From contig QKIY01000030.1 of the NCBI GenBank assembly GCA_003250975.1, forward strand, positions 1-64,000: a DNA stretch of 64,000 nt. The letters run 5' to 3'. The notes beneath the pieces were generated by a model. The model ran no database searches. It was not told the origin of the DNA and saw nothing but the letters and a program-made list of their open reading frames with translations. Source of the DNA: Gammaproteobacteria bacterium. GTDB taxonomy: Bacteria > Pseudomonadota > Gammaproteobacteria > Eutrophobiales > Eutrophobiaceae. Made by a program: the position numbers and the translations under genes. This document shows positions 63,242 to 64,000 of the stretch, in pieces (position 1 is the stretch's first letter; each line of letters starts with the position of its first letter).

Positions 63242-63973
63242 ATGACCGCACAGCTTCTATTTTACAAGCAGGCTGTTCCGGTATCGAAAGAACAGCATGG
63301 TAGTCTATGTATAGATACCAAAAAGGATTTCAGCTTTACCAATAATATCAACTCAGTACCACTCACTGCTGTCGAATTTCCAAATGCAGCGCGCGATTTT
63401 GTAATTGTATTTGCCGGCAAAGAGACACTCATGCCGGCCGTGCTACTTGGTGTTCAACAGGATAAAAACCTGTATGTAGATAATAGTGGCACATGGACCG
63501 GCCGTTATATCCCTGCATTTATCAGAAGGTATCCTTTCGTATTCTCCAGCAGCCAGGATGGCAAAACATTTACTCTGTGTATTGATCAGGATTTTCCAGG
63601 CTTTAATAAAAAGGGTAAGGGCGAACGACTGTTTAATGATGAAGGCGATCAGACCGAATACCTCGGCAAGATGCTGGAATTTCTCCGTGAATACCAGATC
63701 CAATTCCAGCGCACCAAGGTTTTTTGCACAAAATTAAAGGAACTGGATTTACTCGAATCCATGCAGGCTCATTTCACTTTGCCGACTGGCAATCAGATTT
63801 CCCTTACCGGTTTCTATGTCGTGAATCGGGAGAGGCTGAAAGCTGTAGAGGGTGAAAAACTGGCAGAGTTGGCCAAAACAGATGAACTGGAGCTCATTTA
63901 TCTTCATCTGCAATCATTGAACAATTTTCAGATAATGCTTGAGAAGACAGGAGAGAAACCTCCCAAACATTAA
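63242..63973 (+). CDS. SapC-family protein
   Basis: A cytosolic-looking protein of about 243 residues, of the SapC family. AVEFPNAARDFVIVFAG and GRYIPAFIRRYPFVFSSSQDG are the recognisable segments, with GFNKKGKGERLFNDEGDQTEYL towards the middle (split around residue 135). Family members are linked to S-layer or outer-surface protein loci in some bacteria but have no defined enzymatic role. The ATG at 63242 has a GGGGGG run 8 bases upstream. The gene ends 27 bases before the window edge. Confidence 0.82.
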   Translation: MTAQLLFYKQAVPVSKEQHGSLCIDTKKDFSFTNNINSVPLTAVEFPNAARDFVIVFAGKETLMPAVLLGVQQDKNLYVDNSGTWTGRYIPAFIRRYPFVFSSSQDGKTFTLCIDQDFPGFNKKGKGERLFNDEGDQTEYLGKMLEFLREYQIQFQRTKVFCTKLKELDLLESMQAHFTLPTGNQISLTGFYVVNRERLKAVEGEKLAELAKTDELELIYLHLQSLNNFQIMLEKTGEKPPKH

Positions 63974-64000
63974 TATTAAACAGACGTAAGACAGGTAGTT

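Noticed and set aside
63040-63303. Open frame of 87 codons before the SapC gene
   Set aside because: No homology recognised, overlaps the SapC start in another frame, and its ribosome site is weak.
1-64000. CRISPR arrays, tRNA or rRNA genes, insertion sequences
   Set aside because: I looked for direct repeats, cloverleaf-like segments and transposase motifs and found none that I could support by eye.

Overview
This window looks like a moderate-GC chromosomal segment of a free-living gammaproteobacterium. It is gene-dense and carries GreB, AcnA, a nudJ-mnmA pair, rng-yhdP, glcDEF and an LpxL-type acyltransferase. There are no tRNA or rRNA genes, no CRISPR array, no transposase and no phage genes that I can see. 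The genus cannot be fixed from the sequence alone; the xanthomonadin-like pigment genes, hopanoid genes and 2-aminoethylphosphonate genes point to an environmental lineage that invests in membrane and surface chemistry.

Layout: 1-4.8 kb holds isocitrate lyase (aceA) with a clear terminator, then a P-loop ATPase next to a MetA-type homoserine acyltransferase, greB and a DUF218 membrane protein. 4.8-5.2 kb is a small lipoprotein. 5.3-18.4 kb is an aryl polyene pigment cluster. Its minus-strand operon, read from 15.8 to 5.3 kb, runs ACP, membrane protein, AMP-ligase, FabZ-like dehydratase, acyltransferase, LolA-like carrier, MMPL exporter, ketosynthase, chain-length-factor-like partner, second dehydratase, ketoreductase and glycosyltransferase. 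A divergent plus-strand pair encodes a flavin-dependent halogenase and a XanB2-type chorismatase. Together they predict a 3-hydroxybenzoate-primed, possibly halogenated, lipid-linked polyene exported to the outer membrane.

18.4-25.2 kb holds an outer-membrane barrel protein, a VIT-family transporter, a small holin-like membrane protein, acnA, mnmA and nudJ. 25.3-27.4 kb is an incomplete Mrp antiporter operon (E, F, G, MbhD/E-like, B, with no C or D). 27.3-32.8 kb is rng-yhdP. 33-37.3 kb is the glycolate oxidase operon glcD-(unknown)-glcE-glcF. 37.3-41.7 kb holds a glycine-zipper lipoprotein and a hopanoid operon (hpnH-hpnB-hpnM-mlaA-like), with dxs (isoprenoid precursor supply) divergent at 41.9 kb.

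43.8-48.5 kb is a minus-strand 2-aminoethylphosphonate operon: a free nucleotidyltransferase, PEP mutase fused to a second nucleotidyltransferase domain, phosphonopyruvate decarboxylase and the aminotransferase. 48.7-53.6 kb has two paralogous Ser/Thr kinases, each fused to a cyclic-nucleotide-binding domain, flanking a CBS protein-pgi operon. 53.8-60.4 kb is a DUF1302-DUF1329-YCF48-MMPL envelope cassette of unknown cargo, followed by a photolyase gene, an LpxL-like acyltransferase and a SapC-family protein.

The best candidates for new biology are the halogenase-chorismatase polyene cluster, the phosphonate operon with two nucleotidyltransferase domains beside hopanoid genes, the DUF1302/DUF1329/YCF48/MMPL cassette with its upstream palindrome and short leader frame, and the twin kinase-cNMP proteins carrying DFS instead of DFG.
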